A DNA stretch of 64,000 bases from Alcaligenaceae bacterium (GCA_013416445.1 JACCER010000006.1:111006-175005); one strand, 5' to 3'; positions 41,866-53,302 are shown, counted from the first letter of the stretch. Notes: generated by a model not told the origin, from the letters alone. A program made the numbers and translations.

Positions 41866-42491
41866 TTTTTATCCCCTTCGGCGCCTGTATTGGAAGCCGC
41901 CTCGGTTTGCGAGGGAATGCTTACCATGCGTATGCGATCTTGGGAGCGCACCCTGACCTGACGGCCAGGATGAGTACGTTTGTAATCGGCGCGACGGCGC
42001 ATGGTCAGGACAATGGCGGAAATCATGCCAACCAGCAAGACCACGCCACCCACCTGTACAGCGAATACGTAGTCGGTGTACATGGCAACGCCCAGCGCGT
42101 GCGTGTTGTCGTAGTTATCGGCTATGGGCGCCTGGACGCCTGAGTCAAACCATGTCTTGACCAAGACAAAACCCATTTCCAGCACCATGATGAGGCCTAC
42201 GATCAGGCCCAAGGGCAAATAGGCTTTGAGCCCGGCGCGCATGGATTGCATGCGCACATCGAGCATCATGATGACGAACAGGAACAGCACCATGACGGCG
42301 CCCACGTAGACCACCACCAGCAGCAGCGAAACGAACTCGGCGCCTAGCGTCATCCAGATCATGGCGGCGGTGAAGAAGGTGAGAATCAGGTGCAGCACAC
42401 CGGTAACAGGACTGGTTGCGGTAATGACGCGAAACGCAGCCACCACCAGCACCAGCGCTAGCATATAAAACAGGACAGTAGAAAAAATCAT
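41862..42491 (-). CDS. nuoJ: NADH-quinone oxidoreductase subunit J
   Basis: A 209-residue membrane subunit with five helices, including the family stretch [21 protein letters not shown] with the conserved tyrosine and the pi-bulge region of helix 3. The hydrophilic tail (about 165-209) is somewhat long and rich in Arg, Ser and Glu. It begins 18 bases after nuoI and overlaps nuoK. Confidence 0.95.
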   Translation of the reverse strand: MIFSTVLFYMLALVLVVAAFRVITATSPVTGVLHLILTFFTAAMIWMTLGAEFVSLLLVVVYVGAVMVLFLFVIMMLDVRMQSMRAGLKAYLPLGLIVGLIMVLEMGFVLVKTWFDSGVQAPIADNYDNTHALGVAMYTDYVFAVQVGGVVLLVGMISAIVLTMRRRADYKRTHPGRQVRVRSQDRIRMVSIPSQTEAASNTGAEGDKK

Positions 42492-42509
42492 AGGTGTCGG
42501 GTTCCGGCA

Positions 42510-42998
42510 TCAACGATAAGGGGCGTCTTCGGAACGACGACGTGCGATTTCAGGCTCGTAGCGATCACCGATCGCCAGCAGCATATCTTTGGTGTAGTAC
42601 AGGTCGCCGCGCTTTTCGCCGTGATATTCGGAGATATGCGTTTCAACGATGGAATCCACCGGGCAGCTTTCTTCGCAAAAGCCACAAAATATGCATTTAG
42701 CCAGATCGATATCGTACCGAGTGGTGCGGCGCGTGCCATCGTCGCGTTCTTCTGATTCGATGGAGATGGCGAGAGCCGGACAAACTGCTTCGCACAGCTT
42801 GCAAGCGATGCAACGCTCTTCCCCATTGGGATAGCGGCGCAGAGCATGCAGGCCCCGAAAACGTGGCGACGCCGGCGTTTTTTCCTGGGGATACCGCAGG
42901 GTAATCTTGCGCTTGAAGAAGTACTTGCCCGTAAGGCGCATACCCTGCAACATTTCGAACAGCATCAAGCTGCCGAAGAAATCTTTAATAGCTTCCAT
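42510..42998 (-). CDS. nuoI: NADH-quinone oxidoreductase subunit I
   Basis: A 162-residue ferredoxin-like subunit carrying two [4Fe-4S] clusters (N6a and N6b). The cysteines are at 63, 66, 69, 73 ([12 protein letters not shown]) and 102, 105, 108, 112 ([12 protein letters not shown]). The N-terminal amphipathic part ([19 protein letters not shown]) docks to the membrane arm. It passes electrons from NuoG toward NuoB. Confidence 0.97.
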   Translation of the reverse strand: MEAIKDFFGSLMLFEMLQGMRLTGKYFFKRKITLRYPQEKTPASPRFRGLHALRRYPNGEERCIACKLCEAVCPALAISIESEERDDGTRRTTRYDIDLAKCIFCGFCEESCPVDSIVETHISEYHGEKRGDLYYTKDMLLAIGDRYEPEIARRRSEDAPYR

Positions 42999-43015
42999 AA
43001 TCTAGCCCCTGTGTC

Positions 43016-44089
43016 CTAGTGCCATATATTCCATGGCGTTTTCATCCAGATCGTTACCACCAGCAACCATATGCCTGTGAACGGAATGAACACCTTCCAG
43101 CCCAGACGCATGATTTGGTCGTAACGATAACGAGGAAACGTCGCACGGAACCATATAAACATCGAAACCACAACAAACGTTTTCAGCCCCAGCCACAGCC
43201 AGCCTGGAATCCAGGTGAGCGGTGCGATATCCAGGGGTGGCATCCAGCCGCCCAGGAACATGATGGAAGCCATTGCCGAGAGCAGAATCATGTTGGCGTA
43301 TTCGCCCAGGAAAAACAGTGCAAACCCCATGCCCGAGTATTCGACCATGTGACCAGCCACGATTTCCGATTCGCCTTCAACCACGTCAAAGGGGTGGCGG
43401 TTGGTTTCGGCCACAGCCGACACCACATAAATAACAAACAAAGGCAGTAGCGGCAGCCAATTCCAGGACATGAAGTTAATGCCCTTGTCGGCAAACCAGC
43501 CTGCGCCCTGCCCGTTGACGATGCCGCTAAGGTTAAGCGTACCCGACACCAGCAGAACAGTGATGAATACAAATCCGATGGCCAATTCGTAGGACACCAT
43601 TTGCGCGGCGCCGCGCAAGGCCCCCAGCAAGGCGTACTTGGAGTTGGATGCCCAACCCGCTACGATAACGCCGTATACACCCAATGAAGTAATGGCCATG
43701 ACATAGAGCAAGCCGGCATTGACGTCGGCCAGCACGATGTCGGGGCCGAAGGGAATAACCGCCCAGGCAGCCAGCGCCGGCATCAAGGTAACGACAGGAG
43801 CAAGAACAAACAGCACCTTGTTGGCCTTGGCCGGCATGATGACTTCTTTGGTAAGAAGCTTGAACACGTCGGCGAACGGCTGCAACAGGCCGCGGTAACC
43901 CACCCGGTTGGGACCGCGACGCGCGTGCATGGCGCCTATCATTTTGCGTTCCCAGTATGTGAGGTAGGCAACGCACAGAATAATGGGCACGGCAATGACC
44001 ACGATCTTGATCAGTATCCATACCACCAACCAGGCGGTAGGACCAAGCAATTCAGTGCCGAAATTTTTTATGAAATCAAGCCACTCCAT
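43016..44089 (-). CDS. nuoH: NADH-quinone oxidoreductase subunit H
   Basis: A 357-residue membrane subunit that forms the quinone entry site with NuoB and NuoD. Family sequences are [57 protein letters not shown] and [15 protein letters not shown], which carry the conserved charged residues of the quinone chamber and E-channel. Its ATG overlaps the nuoG stop by one base (TAATG). Confidence 0.96.
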   Translation of the reverse strand: MEWLDFIKNFGTELLGPTAWLVVWILIKIVVIAVPIILCVAYLTYWERKMIGAMHARRGPNRVGYRGLLQPFADVFKLLTKEVIMPAKANKVLFVLAPVVTLMPALAAWAVIPFGPDIVLADVNAGLLYVMAITSLGVYGVIVAGWASNSKYALLGALRGAAQMVSYELAIGFVFITVLLVSGTLNLSGIVNGQGAGWFADKGINFMSWNWLPLLPLFVIYVVSAVAETNRHPFDVVEGESEIVAGHMVEYSGMGFALFFLGEYANMILLSAMASIMFLGGWMPPLDIAPLTWIPGWLWLGLKTFVVVSMFIWFRATFPRYRYDQIMRLGWKVFIPFTGIWLLVVTIWMKTPWNIWH

Positions 44090-46416
44090 TAGGCACGCTC
44101 CACCGTCAGTTGGCCAAAACCACTACCCAGCGCCAGCGTTTCGTTGAACGCGGCGGCGACCCGTACACACCCTGCTGCCACGGTATCGTCCAGCAAGGCG
44201 GCCAAAGCAACTTGGCCTTGCGCTGAACTGATACGCAGTGCGTCGCCAGACTCGACCCCCAGGCCAGCAAGCGTGCTTGCCGCCATGTGGGCGCGAGGCG
44301 CCTGTGAAGCGGCGGTTTCTTGCAGTGGCTGGGAGCGTCGCACCAGGGCATCGCTGCGATAAATGGGTACATCGGCAACACGTTCAAGACCGTCAGTTTT
44401 GACGGCCAGGCCGATGGCGGCGGTAATATCATTGGACAGGCGTGCATCGATGCCGCCAACCATGACCGTATCACGCACCGACTCGGAGGTTTCGTCATCG
44501 AAGCCCTGCAGCTGGAACAGGTTGCCCAGAACACGCAAGACCTTCCAGCCCGGACGTGTATCGGCAAACGGTGCAGCTGCGCCTTTGAAGCTTTGCGCAC
44601 GGCCTTCGGCGTTGACGAACGTACCGGAGGTTTCGGTAAAGGGCGAAATCGGCAACATGACATCGGCCCAGTCTTGGGCAGCCGACCGGAAAGAAGTCAG
44701 GGCGACTTTGAAGCCAGCCGCGTTCAAGACTTCGAGTGCGCGCGCACCGTTGTCGCTGTCAAGGGCAGGTTCAGTGTGCAGCACCAAGTAAGCCTTGAGC
44801 GGTTGACTGAGCATTTGCTCGGCGGTCAGGCCACCCGGCCCGGGGATAGCCCCAGCCAGATAACCGCCCACAGTGTTCGCGCCCGGGGTCAGGAAGCCAA
44901 GCTTGGCGCCAGCAGCCTGGGCCAGCGCGGCCGCATTGGCTGCGATGAGGCTGGCCTGAGCGGAAGCCACTGCCATATTGCCCAGCAACACAGCCACGCG
45001 TTCGCCCGAGGCCAAGCTGGCGGCAATCTGTTGCGCAGCCTCGGTGGGCGCCAGTGCGGCGAATTCAGCAGGTACCGGATGGCCCTTGGCATTGGCCAAC
45101 GCCACCAGCACTTCAGCCAGGGCATTGGGCAGCGCACTGGGAGCCACCGTAAGGCGACCCGTGACCGGAAACAAGGGATCGTCGGCGGCCGAATCAATGA
45201 AGGAAATTTGTGTACCTTGCTTGGCCGCCTGACGCAGGCGCTGTGCCATGAGCGGGTGGTCTTTGCGCATGAACGAGCCAACGACCAATACGCGATCAAG
45301 CTGACCAAGTTCGGCGATAGGCATGCCCAGCCAGGGCACACCAGCCACGGCATGGTCGAAAGCAGGGTCTATGTTGCGCAAGCGGAAGTCAACGTTTTCG
45401 GAACCAAGGGCGCGCATAAGACGAGCCAGCAAGGCAAGTTCTTCTACGGTGGCAGTGGCACTGCCGATAGCGCCGATTTGCTCGCCGCCAAACTGTTCGC
45501 GTACTGTATTGATGCCATGCACGACGACTTGCAAAGCGTCGCTCCAGGAAGCTTCACGCCACTGGCCGTCTTCGCCCTTGATCATGGGGTGCGCAAGGCG
45601 GTCTTCGGTGTAGAGGCCTTCGTAGGAGAAACGATCGCGATCGCTGATCCAGCATTCGTTGACATCTTCGTTCTCGAAAGGAACCACACGCAACACGCGG
45701 TCCATTTTGGCTTGGACAACAAGATTGGCGCCCAGGCTGTCGTGCGGGCTGACCGTGCGGCGGCGCGCCATTTCCCAGGTGCGGGCCGTAAACTTGAACG
45801 GCTTGGACAACAAGGCGCCCACTGGGCAAATGTCTATCATGTTGCCTGATAGCTCGGACTCGACGGCCTGCCCCACAAAGGTGGTGATCTCGGAGAATTC
45901 GCCGCGCTTGACCAGGCCGATTTCCTTGATGCCGCCGATTTCCTCGCCAAAGCGTACGCAACGTGTGCAATGTATGCAGCGCTGCATGGCGTCGGTGGAG
46001 ATCAGCGGGCCCATGGACTTGCCGACCACCACGCGCTTGGGTTCCTGATAGCGGGATGCGGAAGCGCCATAGCCTACGGCCAGGTCTTGCAACTGGCATT
46101 CGCCACCCTGATCGCACACAGGGCAATCGAGGGGGTGATTGATCAGCAGGAATTCCATCACGCTTTTCTGGGCGGAAACCGCCCTTTCAGAGCGCGTATG
46201 CACGACCATGCCATTAGTGACGGGAGTAGCACAGGCCGGCAAGGCCTTGGGTGCTTTTTCGACGTCGACCAAACACATGCGGCAGTTGGCAGCGATGGAT
46301 AGCTTCTTGTGATAACAGAAATGCGGCACGTATACCCCAAGCTTGTGGGCAGCCTGGATAACCATGCTGCCCTCGGGGGCTTCTACTTTAATGCCGTCGA
46401 TGGTGAGTTCAACCAT
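44089..46416 (-). CDS. nuoG: NADH-quinone oxidoreductase subunit G
   Basis: A 775-residue peripheral subunit with several Fe-S clusters. The N-terminal [2Fe-2S] site has Cys34, 45, 48 and 62. The NuoG-specific His/Cys motif follows ([18 protein letters not shown]), then [16 protein letters not shown] and DICPVGAL. The C-terminal region is molybdopterin-oxidoreductase-like without cofactor residues, as is normal. The far C terminus (about 680-775) is an aspartate-decarboxylase-like domain. The C-terminal half is Ala/Leu-rich and less conserved. It follows nuoF by 15 bases. Confidence 0.95.
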   Translation of the reverse strand: MVELTIDGIKVEAPEGSMVIQAAHKLGVYVPHFCYHKKLSIAANCRMCLVDVEKAPKALPACATPVTNGMVVHTRSERAVSAQKSVMEFLLINHPLDCPVCDQGGECQLQDLAVGYGASASRYQEPKRVVVGKSMGPLISTDAMQRCIHCTRCVRFGEEIGGIKEIGLVKRGEFSEITTFVGQAVESELSGNMIDICPVGALLSKPFKFTARTWEMARRRTVSPHDSLGANLVVQAKMDRVLRVVPFENEDVNECWISDRDRFSYEGLYTEDRLAHPMIKGEDGQWREASWSDALQVVVHGINTVREQFGGEQIGAIGSATATVEELALLARLMRALGSENVDFRLRNIDPAFDHAVAGVPWLGMPIAELGQLDRVLVVGSFMRKDHPLMAQRLRQAAKQGTQISFIDSAADDPLFPVTGRLTVAPSALPNALAEVLVALANAKGHPVPAEFAALAPTEAAQQIAASLASGERVAVLLGNMAVASAQASLIAANAAALAQAAGAKLGFLTPGANTVGGYLAGAIPGPGGLTAEQMLSQPLKAYLVLHTEPALDSDNGARALEVLNAAGFKVALTSFRSAAQDWADVMLPISPFTETSGTFVNAEGRAQSFKGAAAPFADTRPGWKVLRVLGNLFQLQGFDDETSESVRDTVMVGGIDARLSNDITAAIGLAVKTDGLERVADVPIYRSDALVRRSQPLQETAASQAPRAHMAASTLAGLGVESGDALRISSAQGQVALAALLDDTVAAGCVRVAAAFNETLALGSGFGQLTVERA

Positions 46417-46431
46417 TAGCGTGTCCTGACC

Positions 46432-47799
46432 CTACAGATATTTGGGCACCACACAGCTTTTATGCTTGATGTGGTGTGCGAACTCGTCGCGGAAATGCTT
46501 GATGAAGCTGCGTACCGGCATAGCGGCGGCGTCGCCCAGCGCGCATATGGTACGACCCATGATGTTATGCGCGACTGAATCGAGAACATCCAGGTCTTCT
46601 GGACGACCCTGGCCGTTTTCTATACGTTCGACGATGCGATACAACCAACCCGTACCTTCGCGGCAAGGCGTACACTGGCCACAGCTTTCTTCAAAATAGA
46701 AATAAGACAAGCGCATCAGCGACTTGACCATGCAACGGGTTTCATCCATGACGATAACCGCGCCCGAACCCAGCATGGAACCGGCCTTGGCGATGGAATC
46801 GTAGTCCATCGTGGTTTGCATCATGATGTCGGCAGGCAATACCGGCGCGCTGGAACCGCCAGGAATCACGGCCTTGAGCTTGCGCCCGCCGCGCATCCCG
46901 CCCGCCAGTTCCAGCAGCTTGCTGAACGGCGTACCCAGGGGGACTTCGTAGTTGCCGGGCAATTCGATATCGCCGGATACCGAAAACAGCTTGGTGCCGC
47001 CATTATTGGGCAGGCCAATTTCCAGGTATTGTTCGGCGCTGTTACGGAAGATCCAGGGAACGGCAGCGAAGGTTTCTGTATTGTTGATGGTGGTGGGCTT
47101 GCCGTACAGGCCGAAGCTGGCCGGAAAAGGCGGCTTGAAGCGCGGATTGCCTTTCTTGCCTTCCAGCGATTCCAGCAAGGCGGTTTCTTCGCCGCAGATA
47201 TAGGCGCCGTAGCCGTGGAATGCGTGCAGTTGAAAGTTGAATTCGGAGCCCAGGATTTTATCGCCCAGGAACCCGGCTGCGCGAGCCTGTTCGAGAGCCA
47301 CTTCAAAGCGATCGTAGACTTCGAAGATTTCACCGTGAATGTAGTTATAGCCCACGGTAATGCCCATGGCATAAGCGGCAATAGCCATGCCTTCGATGAC
47401 GATATGCGGGTTGAAGCGCAGGATATCGCGGTCTTTGAAGGTACCAGGTTCGCCTTCGTCGGAGTTGCACACCAGGTATTTCTGGCCCGGCAAAGTGCGC
47501 GGCATGAAGCTCCACTTCAGGCCGGTTGGGAAGCCCGCACCACCACGGCCTCGTAGGCCCGAGGCCTTGACGGTAGCAATGACCTCATCGGGTGTCATAC
47601 CGGTGGTAAGGATTTTGCGCAGTGCTTCGTAGCCGCCACGTTTAACGTAGTCTTCCAGGCCCCAGTTTTCACCATTCAGGCCTTCCACGATTTGCGGGCT
47701 GATGTGACGATCATGGAAGATCATGCTGGTGGACAGGTCGTTGCCCGGATCAGTGATCAGGCCCTGGGAAAATTGCTGCAATAGACCCGGCGCGCTCAT
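46432..47799 (-). CDS. nuoF: NADH-quinone oxidoreductase subunit F
   Basis: A 455-residue flavoprotein that binds NADH, FMN and a [4Fe-4S] cluster. [16 protein letters not shown] (residues 82-97) is the NADH/FMN loop. [15 protein letters not shown] near residue 375 provides three cluster cysteines, and a fourth is in GRTICALGD. The ATG overlaps the nuoE stop (ATGA). An internal ATG at residue 26 would give a more average N terminus, but the overlap favours the first. Confidence 0.96.
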   Translation of the reverse strand: MSAPGLLQQFSQGLITDPGNDLSTSMIFHDRHISPQIVEGLNGENWGLEDYVKRGGYEALRKILTTGMTPDEVIATVKASGLRGRGGAGFPTGLKWSFMPRTLPGQKYLVCNSDEGEPGTFKDRDILRFNPHIVIEGMAIAAYAMGITVGYNYIHGEIFEVYDRFEVALEQARAAGFLGDKILGSEFNFQLHAFHGYGAYICGEETALLESLEGKKGNPRFKPPFPASFGLYGKPTTINNTETFAAVPWIFRNSAEQYLEIGLPNNGGTKLFSVSGDIELPGNYEVPLGTPFSKLLELAGGMRGGRKLKAVIPGGSSAPVLPADIMMQTTMDYDSIAKAGSMLGSGAVIVMDETRCMVKSLMRLSYFYFEESCGQCTPCREGTGWLYRIVERIENGQGRPEDLDVLDSVAHNIMGRTICALGDAAAMPVRSFIKHFRDEFAHHIKHKSCVVPKYL

Positions 47800-48290
47800 G
47801 CCGACTCTCCGTGCTGTTTAAGTTCTTGTATCATTGCGTCGATTTTTTCGGACGACATGCGTACACACATGTGCCTGTTGTTCATGAGCATAACGGGCGA
47901 ATCGCCGCAAGCACCCATGCACTCGCCTTCGAACAGGCTGAACATGCCATCGGGCGTGGTTTCGTGAAAGCCTATGCCCAATTTTTCTTTGAGGTATTCG
48001 GCGGCCTTCACCCCGTCGCGCAATGCACAGGGCAGGTTGGTGCACACCGTGATTTTGAAGCGGCCTGTGGGGTGCTTATTGTACATATCGTAAAAAGAAG
48101 CCACTTCCTGTACGGAAATAGGCGGCACGCTTAAATAAGCCGCGACATCGTTGACGACATCGTTGGATATCCACCCTTTCTCTTCTTGGGCGATAGTAAG
48201 CGCGGCCATGATGGCCGATTGTTGCTGATCGCCAGGAAACTTGGTGAGCTCCTGGTCGATCTTTTTATAGGCTTGTTCGGAAAGCAGCAT
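47796..48290 (-). CDS. nuoE: NADH-quinone oxidoreductase subunit E
   Basis: A 164-residue thioredoxin-fold subunit carrying a [2Fe-2S] cluster (N1a). The ligands are Cys83, Cys88, Cys124 and Cys128 (VCTNLPCAL and [10 protein letters not shown]). It forms the NADH-oxidising module with NuoF. It follows nuoD by 36 bases and overlaps nuoF. Confidence 0.96.
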   Translation of the reverse strand: MLLSEQAYKKIDQELTKFPGDQQQSAIMAALTIAQEEKGWISNDVVNDVAAYLSVPPISVQEVASFYDMYNKHPTGRFKITVCTNLPCALRDGVKAAEYLKEKLGIGFHETTPDGMFSLFEGECMGACGDSPVMLMNNRHMCVRMSSEKIDAMIQELKQHGESA

Positions 48291-48326
48291 AGTTTGGATC
48301 CGGTTTTTTACCTTGGCTAATGCCGG

Positions 48327-49583
48327 TTAACGGTCGATTTCGCCAAACACAATGTCTTGAGTACCAATAATGGTCACGGCGTCGGAGATCATGTGGCCGC
48401 GCGACATTTCGTCTAGGAATTGCAAGTGCGCAAAACCTGGTGCACGTATCTTCATGCGATAAGGCTTGTTAGCGCCGTCGGACACCATATAGATGCCGAA
48501 CTCGCCCTTGGGGTGCTCGACCGCGGCGTAGGTTTCACCTGCGGGTACGTGCATGCCTTCGGTAAAGAGCTTGAAATGGTGGATGAGATCTTCCATGCCG
48601 GTTTTCATGCGTTCGCGCGAAGGCGGAGCCACCTTGTGGTTGTCGGTGATGACTGGCCCCGGGTTATTGCGCAGCCATTCTACGCACTGACGGATAATGC
48701 GATTGCTTTCACGCATTTCGCCGATACGCACCAGATAGCGGTCGTAGCTGTCGCCATTGACACCCACGGGGATGTCGAAATCGAGGCGATCGTAGACTTC
48801 ATAGGGCTGCATTTTACGCAAATCCCATTCGACACCAGAACCGCGCAGCATGGGGCCGGTAAAGCCCAGTGCCATGGCGCGTTCGGGGGTCACTACACCT
48901 ACATCGACCAGACGCTGTTTCCAGATGCGGTTATCGGTGAGCAAGACTTCGTACTCGTCTACACAGGTAGGGAAGCGATTGGTGAAGTCTTCGATGAAGT
49001 CGAGCAAGGAACCGGAACGGGCTTCGTTCATGGCGCGGCGTTCTTTTTCGCCACGGTATTTGCTGGACTCGCCATATTGCGGCATGGAATCGGGCAGATC
49101 GCGGTACACGCCGCCCGGACGATAGTAGGCTGCGTGCAGGCGCGCACCGGACACAGCTTCGTAGCAGTCCATCAGGTCTTCGCGTTCGCGGAAGGCGTAC
49201 AGAAACACCGCCATGGCGCCGACGTCTAGGGCGTGCGAACCCAATGACATCAGGTGATTCAGTATGCGAGTGATTTCGTCGAACATGACGCGTATGTATT
49301 GCGCGCGCAAAGGCACCTTGATGCCCAGCAGATTTTCGACCGCCATCACATAGGCGTGCTCGTTGCACATCATGGAGACATAATCGAGACGATCCATGTA
49401 GGGCAAGGCCTGCAAATACGTTTTATGCTCGGCCAGTTTTTCGGTACCGCGGTGCAGCAAGCCTATGTGCGGATCGGCGCGTTGTATGACTTCGCCATCA
49501 AGTTCGAGCACCAGGCGCAACACGCCGTGCGCGGCCGGATGCTGGGGCCCAAAATTCAGTGTGTAGTTTTTAATTTCAGCCAT
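48327..49583 (-). CDS. nuoD: NADH-quinone oxidoreductase subunit D
   Basis: A 418-residue 49-kDa-type subunit related to the large subunit of NiFe hydrogenases but lacking the metal-site cysteines. [41 protein letters not shown] and [14 protein letters not shown] contain the quinone-site His and Tyr regions. The C terminus [22 protein letters not shown] is typical. nuoC and nuoD are separate genes here, two bases apart. Confidence 0.97.
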   Translation of the reverse strand: MAEIKNYTLNFGPQHPAAHGVLRLVLELDGEVIQRADPHIGLLHRGTEKLAEHKTYLQALPYMDRLDYVSMMCNEHAYVMAVENLLGIKVPLRAQYIRVMFDEITRILNHLMSLGSHALDVGAMAVFLYAFREREDLMDCYEAVSGARLHAAYYRPGGVYRDLPDSMPQYGESSKYRGEKERRAMNEARSGSLLDFIEDFTNRFPTCVDEYEVLLTDNRIWKQRLVDVGVVTPERAMALGFTGPMLRGSGVEWDLRKMQPYEVYDRLDFDIPVGVNGDSYDRYLVRIGEMRESNRIIRQCVEWLRNNPGPVITDNHKVAPPSRERMKTGMEDLIHHFKLFTEGMHVPAGETYAAVEHPKGEFGIYMVSDGANKPYRMKIRAPGFAHLQFLDEMSRGHMISDAVTIIGTQDIVFGEIDR

Positions 49584-49585
49584 GT

Positions 49586-50197
49586 CTAGCGCCCTGCTCC
49601 GTAACCTTCTTCACGTACCACGCGCGGTGTAATTTCACGCGGTTCTATCGTAACAGGCTGATAAATGACCCGCTGCTGCTCTGTGTCGTAACGCATTTCC
49701 ACGTTGCCCGACAAAGGAAAGTCTTTGCGGAAGGGGTGGCCGATAAAACCGTAGTCGGTAAGTATGCGGCGCAAGTCGGGGTGGCCTTCAAACACGATAC
49801 CGAACAGATCGAAGGCTTCACGCTCGTACCAGTTGGCCGCCGGCCAGACCTCGACCAGGGTAGGCAGCACCGGGAATTCGTCGTTGGGCACAAAAGCGCG
49901 TACCCGCAGGCGCCAATTATGCTGGACCGACAGCAAATGCAGGACCACTGCAAAGCGCTGCGGATGCAAGCCAGGCTGTGGCGCAAAGGTGGGCGCGCCC
50001 CACGCGGAATAATCGATGCCGCACAGGTCGATACAGGTATCGAATCCCAGCAGCGCGTTATCGCGCAAGGCCAGACAGGTATCGACCCAGTCTTTGGCCT
50101 GGACTTCGAGCGTGAGTTCGTTAAGAGCCAGCTTCAGGGAAATGGATTCACCGAAGGTAGCCTGCAGATTAGTTTGTAGCGTTTCTAGCCGAGTCAT
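49586..50197 (-). CDS. nuoC: NADH-quinone oxidoreductase subunit C
   Basis: A 203-residue 30-kDa-type subunit. The signature region is [40 protein letters not shown]. It makes contact with NuoB and NuoD and holds no cofactor. It starts 41 bases after nuoB. The C-terminal tail with [16 protein letters not shown] is the usual interface. Confidence 0.96.
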   Translation of the reverse strand: MTRLETLQTNLQATFGESISLKLALNELTLEVQAKDWVDTCLALRDNALLGFDTCIDLCGIDYSAWGAPTFAPQPGLHPQRFAVVLHLLSVQHNWRLRVRAFVPNDEFPVLPTLVEVWPAANWYEREAFDLFGIVFEGHPDLRRILTDYGFIGHPFRKDFPLSGNVEMRYDTEQQRVIYQPVTIEPREITPRVVREEGYGAGR

Positions 50198-50238
50198 ATT
50201 TCAAGCAGTTCAACGTTAAAAGTGACAGCCAAGCCGGC

Positions 50239-50715
50239 TTAGCGCGCAATGGTATTTGTTAAACGAATTTTGTTCTGCATTTGCAGCAGACCGTATACCA
50301 GCGCCTCGGCCGTGGGCGGGCACCCCGGCACATAGACGTCGACAGGCACGATGCGATCGCACCCGCGCACCACCGAATACGAATAATGATAGTAACCACC
50401 GCCGTTGGCACAGGACCCCATGGACACCACCCAGCGTGGCTCGGCCATTTGGTCGTAGACCTTGCGCAACGCAGGCGCCATTTTATTGCACAGCGTGCCA
50501 GCCACGATCATGAGGTCAGACTGGCGCGGGCTGGGGCGAAAAATAATACCGAACTGGTCAAGGTCGTAACGAGCCGCCCCTGCGTGCATCATTTCGACTG
50601 CACAGCAAGCCAGGCCGAACGTCATGGGCCACAAAGAACCCGTTTTGGCCCAGTTCAGAAATTTATCTGCGCTGGTGGTTATAAAACCTTCTTTCATAAT
50701 GCCATCGATAGCCAT
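50239..50715 (-). CDS. nuoB: NADH-quinone oxidoreductase subunit B
   Basis: A 158-residue subunit carrying the terminal [4Fe-4S] cluster N2, which donates electrons to quinone. The ligands are Cys37 and Cys38 ([10 protein letters not shown]), Cys102 (GSCANGGG) and Cys132 (PGCPP). The gap to nuoA (262 bases) is the only large one in the operon and is filled with REP-like repeats. Confidence 0.97.
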   Translation of the reverse strand: MAIDGIMKEGFITTSADKFLNWAKTGSLWPMTFGLACCAVEMMHAGAARYDLDQFGIIFRPSPRQSDLMIVAGTLCNKMAPALRKVYDQMAEPRWVVSMGSCANGGGYYHYSYSVVRGCDRIVPVDVYVPGCPPTAEALVYGLLQMQNKIRLTNTIAR

Positions 50716-50771
50716 AATTTTGCCTATGTAATGCCGGACTGCATTGATGCCGGATTAACTTGTTGCCGCGC

Positions 50772-50805
50772 TGTCAGATTACGCACATTGCGCCAATTTG
50801 ACCTA
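50772..50805. repeat. REP-like palindrome, copy 8 (degenerate)
   Basis: TGTCAGATTACGCAC-att-GCGCCAATTTGACCTA between nuoB and nuoA. Several stem positions have mutated, but the order and spacing of the family are retained. Confidence 0.6.
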
Positions 50806-50840
50806 TATATTTCACTGGGGACTTCGTTTGCGTTTGCTGG

Positions 50841-50868
50841 TGTCGGATTACGCTGCAATAACCCGACT
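50841..50868. repeat. REP-like palindrome, copy 9 (shortened)
   Basis: GTCGGATTACGC-tgcaa-TAACCCGAC type copy between nuoB and nuoA, with the inner stem deleted. Confidence 0.6.
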
Positions 50869-50927
50869 TGCGGGGCGGGCGCAAGCATACTGCCAACCCG
50901 ACCCACAGGCTGCATGTGATTCCGCAG

Positions 50928-50957
50928 GTCGGATTAGCGCGAAGTGCGTAACCCGAC
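50928..50957. repeat. REP-like palindrome, copy 10
   Basis: GTCGGATTAGCGCG-aagt-GCGTAACCCGAC, 20 bases after the nuoA stop. It is the best conserved of the three nuoA-nuoB copies. It is close to copy 5 (24718-24747) in sequence. Confidence 0.8.
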
Positions 50958-50977
50958 TAACAACATCACAAGAAGCC

Positions 50978-51337
50978 CTATTCCCAATCAAGCGCGCCCT
51001 TCTTCCATTCGTAGATAAAGCCCACGGTAAGAATGCCCAAAAACACAATGATCGTCCAGAAACCAACCATGCCGATGGCATCGTTGGCAATAGCCCACGG
51101 AAACAGGAAGGCGATTTCAAGATCGAACATAATGAACAGGATCGCAACCAGGTAATAACGCACATCGAACTTCATGCGCGAATCGCCAAAGGCTTCGAAG
51201 CCGCATTCGTAGGGTGTAAGTTTTTCAGCGTAAGGGCGATGCGGCCCCAGCAGGCGCCCTGCCCCTAATAGGGCAAAACCAATAGCGGTCCCGAAGATAA
51301 TAAACAGCAAAACGGGAAAGTACTCTTGCAGATTCAT
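50978..51337 (-). CDS. nuoA: NADH-quinone oxidoreductase subunit A
   Basis: A 119-residue membrane subunit with three helices, read from the ATG at 51337 ([16 protein letters not shown]). [39 protein letters not shown] is the diagnostic stretch, written here across its conserved Cys, acidic and aromatic residues. It is the first gene of the nuo operon. The frame continues 52 codons upstream, but that part is the promoter region and is rejected. Confidence 0.96.
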   Translation of the reverse strand: MNLQEYFPVLLFIIFGTAIGFALLGAGRLLGPHRPYAEKLTPYECGFEAFGDSRMKFDVRYYLVAILFIMFDLEIAFLFPWAIANDAIGMVGFWTIIVFLGILTVGFIYEWKKGALDWE

Positions 51338-51371
51338 GCCAAGCAACCAATCTCGATAAGTAAACCCTAAG

Positions 51372-51399
51372 ATTGTAGCATTTTGAGAGGCCTTGGCTA
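51372..51399 (-). promoter_or_regulatory. Candidate promoter of the nuo operon
   Basis: On the minus strand TAGCCA (51399-51394), a 16-base spacer and TACAAT (51377-51372), ending 34 bases before the nuoA ATG. Four of six -35 positions and five of six -10 positions fit the sigma-70 consensus. Confidence 0.45.
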
Positions 51400-51498
51400 C
51401 TCCCCCCCGGTCGCCTGAAACATCTTGGTGATCCAGATCAATAACAACAGCGAATACAGCTCGGGTTAACGGACTGTATTTCGATAAAACCAAGGCTC

Positions 51499-51535
51499 GT
51501 AGGCTGGATTAGCACCGCCAGGCGCGTAATCCGAC
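51499..51535. repeat. REP-like palindrome, copy 11
   Basis: GTAGGCTGGATTAGCACCGCC...GGCGCGTAATCCGAC, upstream of nuo and downstream of porin 1. The remaining bases of the 51338-51735 gap hold the nuo promoter and the porin 1 hairpin; nothing else is recognised. Confidence 0.75.
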
Positions 51536-51626
51536 AAACAATGCCACAGAAGCAGCATAATCCGGCGCCAGCAGTCAGCGCCCATCCAAGCCTATGCATT
51601 GCACCAGGCTACGCGACAACGCAAAC

Positions 51627-51646
51627 AACCGCCCCAAAGAGCGGTT
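51627..51646 (-). terminator. Terminator-like hairpin after porin 1
   Basis: AACCGC-cccaaaga-GCGGTT, read on the minus strand and followed by GTTTGCG. It lies about 90 bases past the porin 1 stop. It resembles a weakened form of the strong terminator of porin 2, which has the same CCGCTC core. Confidence 0.5.
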
Positions 51647-51735
51647 ATTCGCTTTAAGCACCAACTTATTTTAGCCTGACGGATACCTCGGCAAGACGGG
51701 CCACCAAAACCGTACGGGCCAGCCATACCTGCCGA

Positions 51736-52911
51736 TTAGAACTGATGACGCAGACCGACACCGATAAGCGTCGATTTTGCATCGGGCAGGAAGTCTACGT
51801 GCTTGGCGTAAGACCCAATTGCGTAAACATTGGTGCGCTTGGACAAGTCGTAGGTGTAGCCCAAGCTGTAAGTTTGCTGCTTCTCGTAAGACTGCCCGGG
51901 CGTGTTGTCGGGATTGCTGCGAGGATCAGCCATGGTCCAGGAAGCCAGCACCTTGCCAGCGCCGATGGGCGCAGTAAGACCAACCAGATAAGAATTGACC
52001 TTCAAGCCCTCCATGCCAAAATAAGGAGTGGTTGCAAGATTGTACTGAGACTGGAATAAACCATTGCGTGTCTGGCCAAAGGCCAACGCCAGCTTGACGA
52101 CCTCGAAATCGTAGCTGCCGGCCAGGTTCCACGATTTGATGGTGACGTTGTCGCCATTTGTGCTACCAGTAAAACCAGACTTAACCTGTTCATAGGTCAA
52201 TGCGGTGTTAATAGGGCCATTTGCATAACGCAAGCCAGATGTAATGGCTTTTTTGTTCAGGTCCTTAGTGTTGCCGACGACAGCACCGGTAACCGGGTCC
52301 ACGATATCCCGATCGGCAAACTGCCCGCCATCAGCATTGAAGGAATAGCCGACGCCAAGCTGGAAACCTGAAAAACCAGGCGACTGATACATAACCATAT
52401 TATCGTAACGGGCAGTATTGGCAGCAGTGAACGCCGCACCGATATTGGCCTGATCAAAACCGGCGGCAAACGGATCAATTGAAGCCAAGTACTTGGAGGT
52501 AATATTAGTCTGACGACCAAGATCGAACTGCCCCCAGGAATCACTGGCCAAACCCAAAGTAGCTTGACGACCAAAAAGACGATCGTTCTTGTCATTGCTT
52601 TGAGCTTGTGTGCCACGCCCTAAATCGAAACCGCTTTCCAATTGGAAGACAGCGCGCAGACCACCACCCAGATCTTCGGAGCCTTTCAGGCCCCAGCGAT
52701 TACCAGACTGAACGCCATTGATCATGCCAAATATTTTGCCGTCTAGATTTTGACCAGCAGTTTCAGGCACATTCCCGCGATTCGTTGTACCTGTAATTCT
52801 GTTGTAGCCAATACCGCCGTCCAAAATGCCATACAAGGTTACCGAGGTTTCTGCCTGAGCAACGCCAGCGAAGCCGATTGTCAGCGCCGCGGCAAGTAAA
52901 GTCTTTTTCAT
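51736..52911 (-). CDS. Outer-membrane porin 1 (Gram-negative general porin)
   Basis: A 391-residue trimeric-porin-type protein of the betaproteobacterial family. The signal peptide is MKKTLLAAALTIGFAGVAQA, followed by ETSVTLYGILDGGIGY. The body has alternating beta strands with RLFGRQATLGLASDSWGQFDLGRQ, and the C terminus ends with the assembly phenylalanine (GVGLRHQF). A CGGAGA ribosome site precedes the ATG. It is clearly a paralogue of porin 2 at 53418-54569, differing mainly in loop lengths. It probably passes small hydrophilic solutes, and OmpR control is plausible but not shown. Confidence 0.93.
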   Translation of the reverse strand: MKKTLLAAALTIGFAGVAQAETSVTLYGILDGGIGYNRITGTTNRGNVPETAGQNLDGKIFGMINGVQSGNRWGLKGSEDLGGGLRAVFQLESGFDLGRGTQAQSNDKNDRLFGRQATLGLASDSWGQFDLGRQTNITSKYLASIDPFAAGFDQANIGAAFTAANTARYDNMVMYQSPGFSGFQLGVGYSFNADGGQFADRDIVDPVTGAVVGNTKDLNKKAITSGLRYANGPINTALTYEQVKSGFTGSTNGDNVTIKSWNLAGSYDFEVVKLALAFGQTRNGLFQSQYNLATTPYFGMEGLKVNSYLVGLTAPIGAGKVLASWTMADPRSNPDNTPGQSYEKQQTYSLGYTYDLSKRTNVYAIGSYAKHVDFLPDAKSTLIGVGLRHQF

Positions 52912-52995
52912 GTTGAAAATCTCCGTGAATATATGAGCAGAGCAATTACCGAAAAAATCCTGCTGCTTGTGTGTTTTGCAGCAAGAGCGGTTGAT

Positions 52996-53012
52996 CTATT
53001 GCACCAAAATTC
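52996..53012 (-). promoter_or_regulatory. Leader block shared by both porin genes (porin 1 copy)
   Basis: CTATTGCACCAAAATTC on the plus strand lies 85 bases upstream of the porin 1 ATG and recurs with one change upstream of porin 2 at nearly the same distance. The surrounding leader (52912-53268) otherwise has little similarity, so this is a candidate promoter or regulator site. The leader also holds an AT-rich stretch and no gene. Confidence 0.45.
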
Positions 53013-53268
53013 CGGCTGACTGACTATTACTTGAAGACTTAATGGGTATTTTTTCTGATTTGTGTTGCCATAACGCAACCTATTGATTTAATTGACATTT
53101 TATAACCAAACACGTCAAAACCAGACTTTAATGATACAAGCAAACGGCCAGAAACAGAGTGTATCGAGCTGGCTCTTTTGAAACTCTTTTTTGATGCCAC
53201 TGGCTTCTCAAGCCGAGGCGGCTGCAAGATATACGGCGGTTGCTGAAGGGATTTTTGGGGCGATTGGC

Positions 53269-53302
53269 GTCGGATTACGTGCCTGACGGCGTTCTACCTA
53301 CA
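53269..53302. repeat. REP-like palindrome, copy 12 (right arm damaged)
   Basis: GTCGGATTACGTGCC-tga-CGGCGTTCTACCTACA between the porin genes. The left arm is intact; the right arm has lost the AATCCGAC part. Confidence 0.6.

Noticed and set aside
44320..45849. 509-codon open frame opposite nuoG
   Set aside because: A compositional shadow of nuoG with no signal, start site or recognisable motif.
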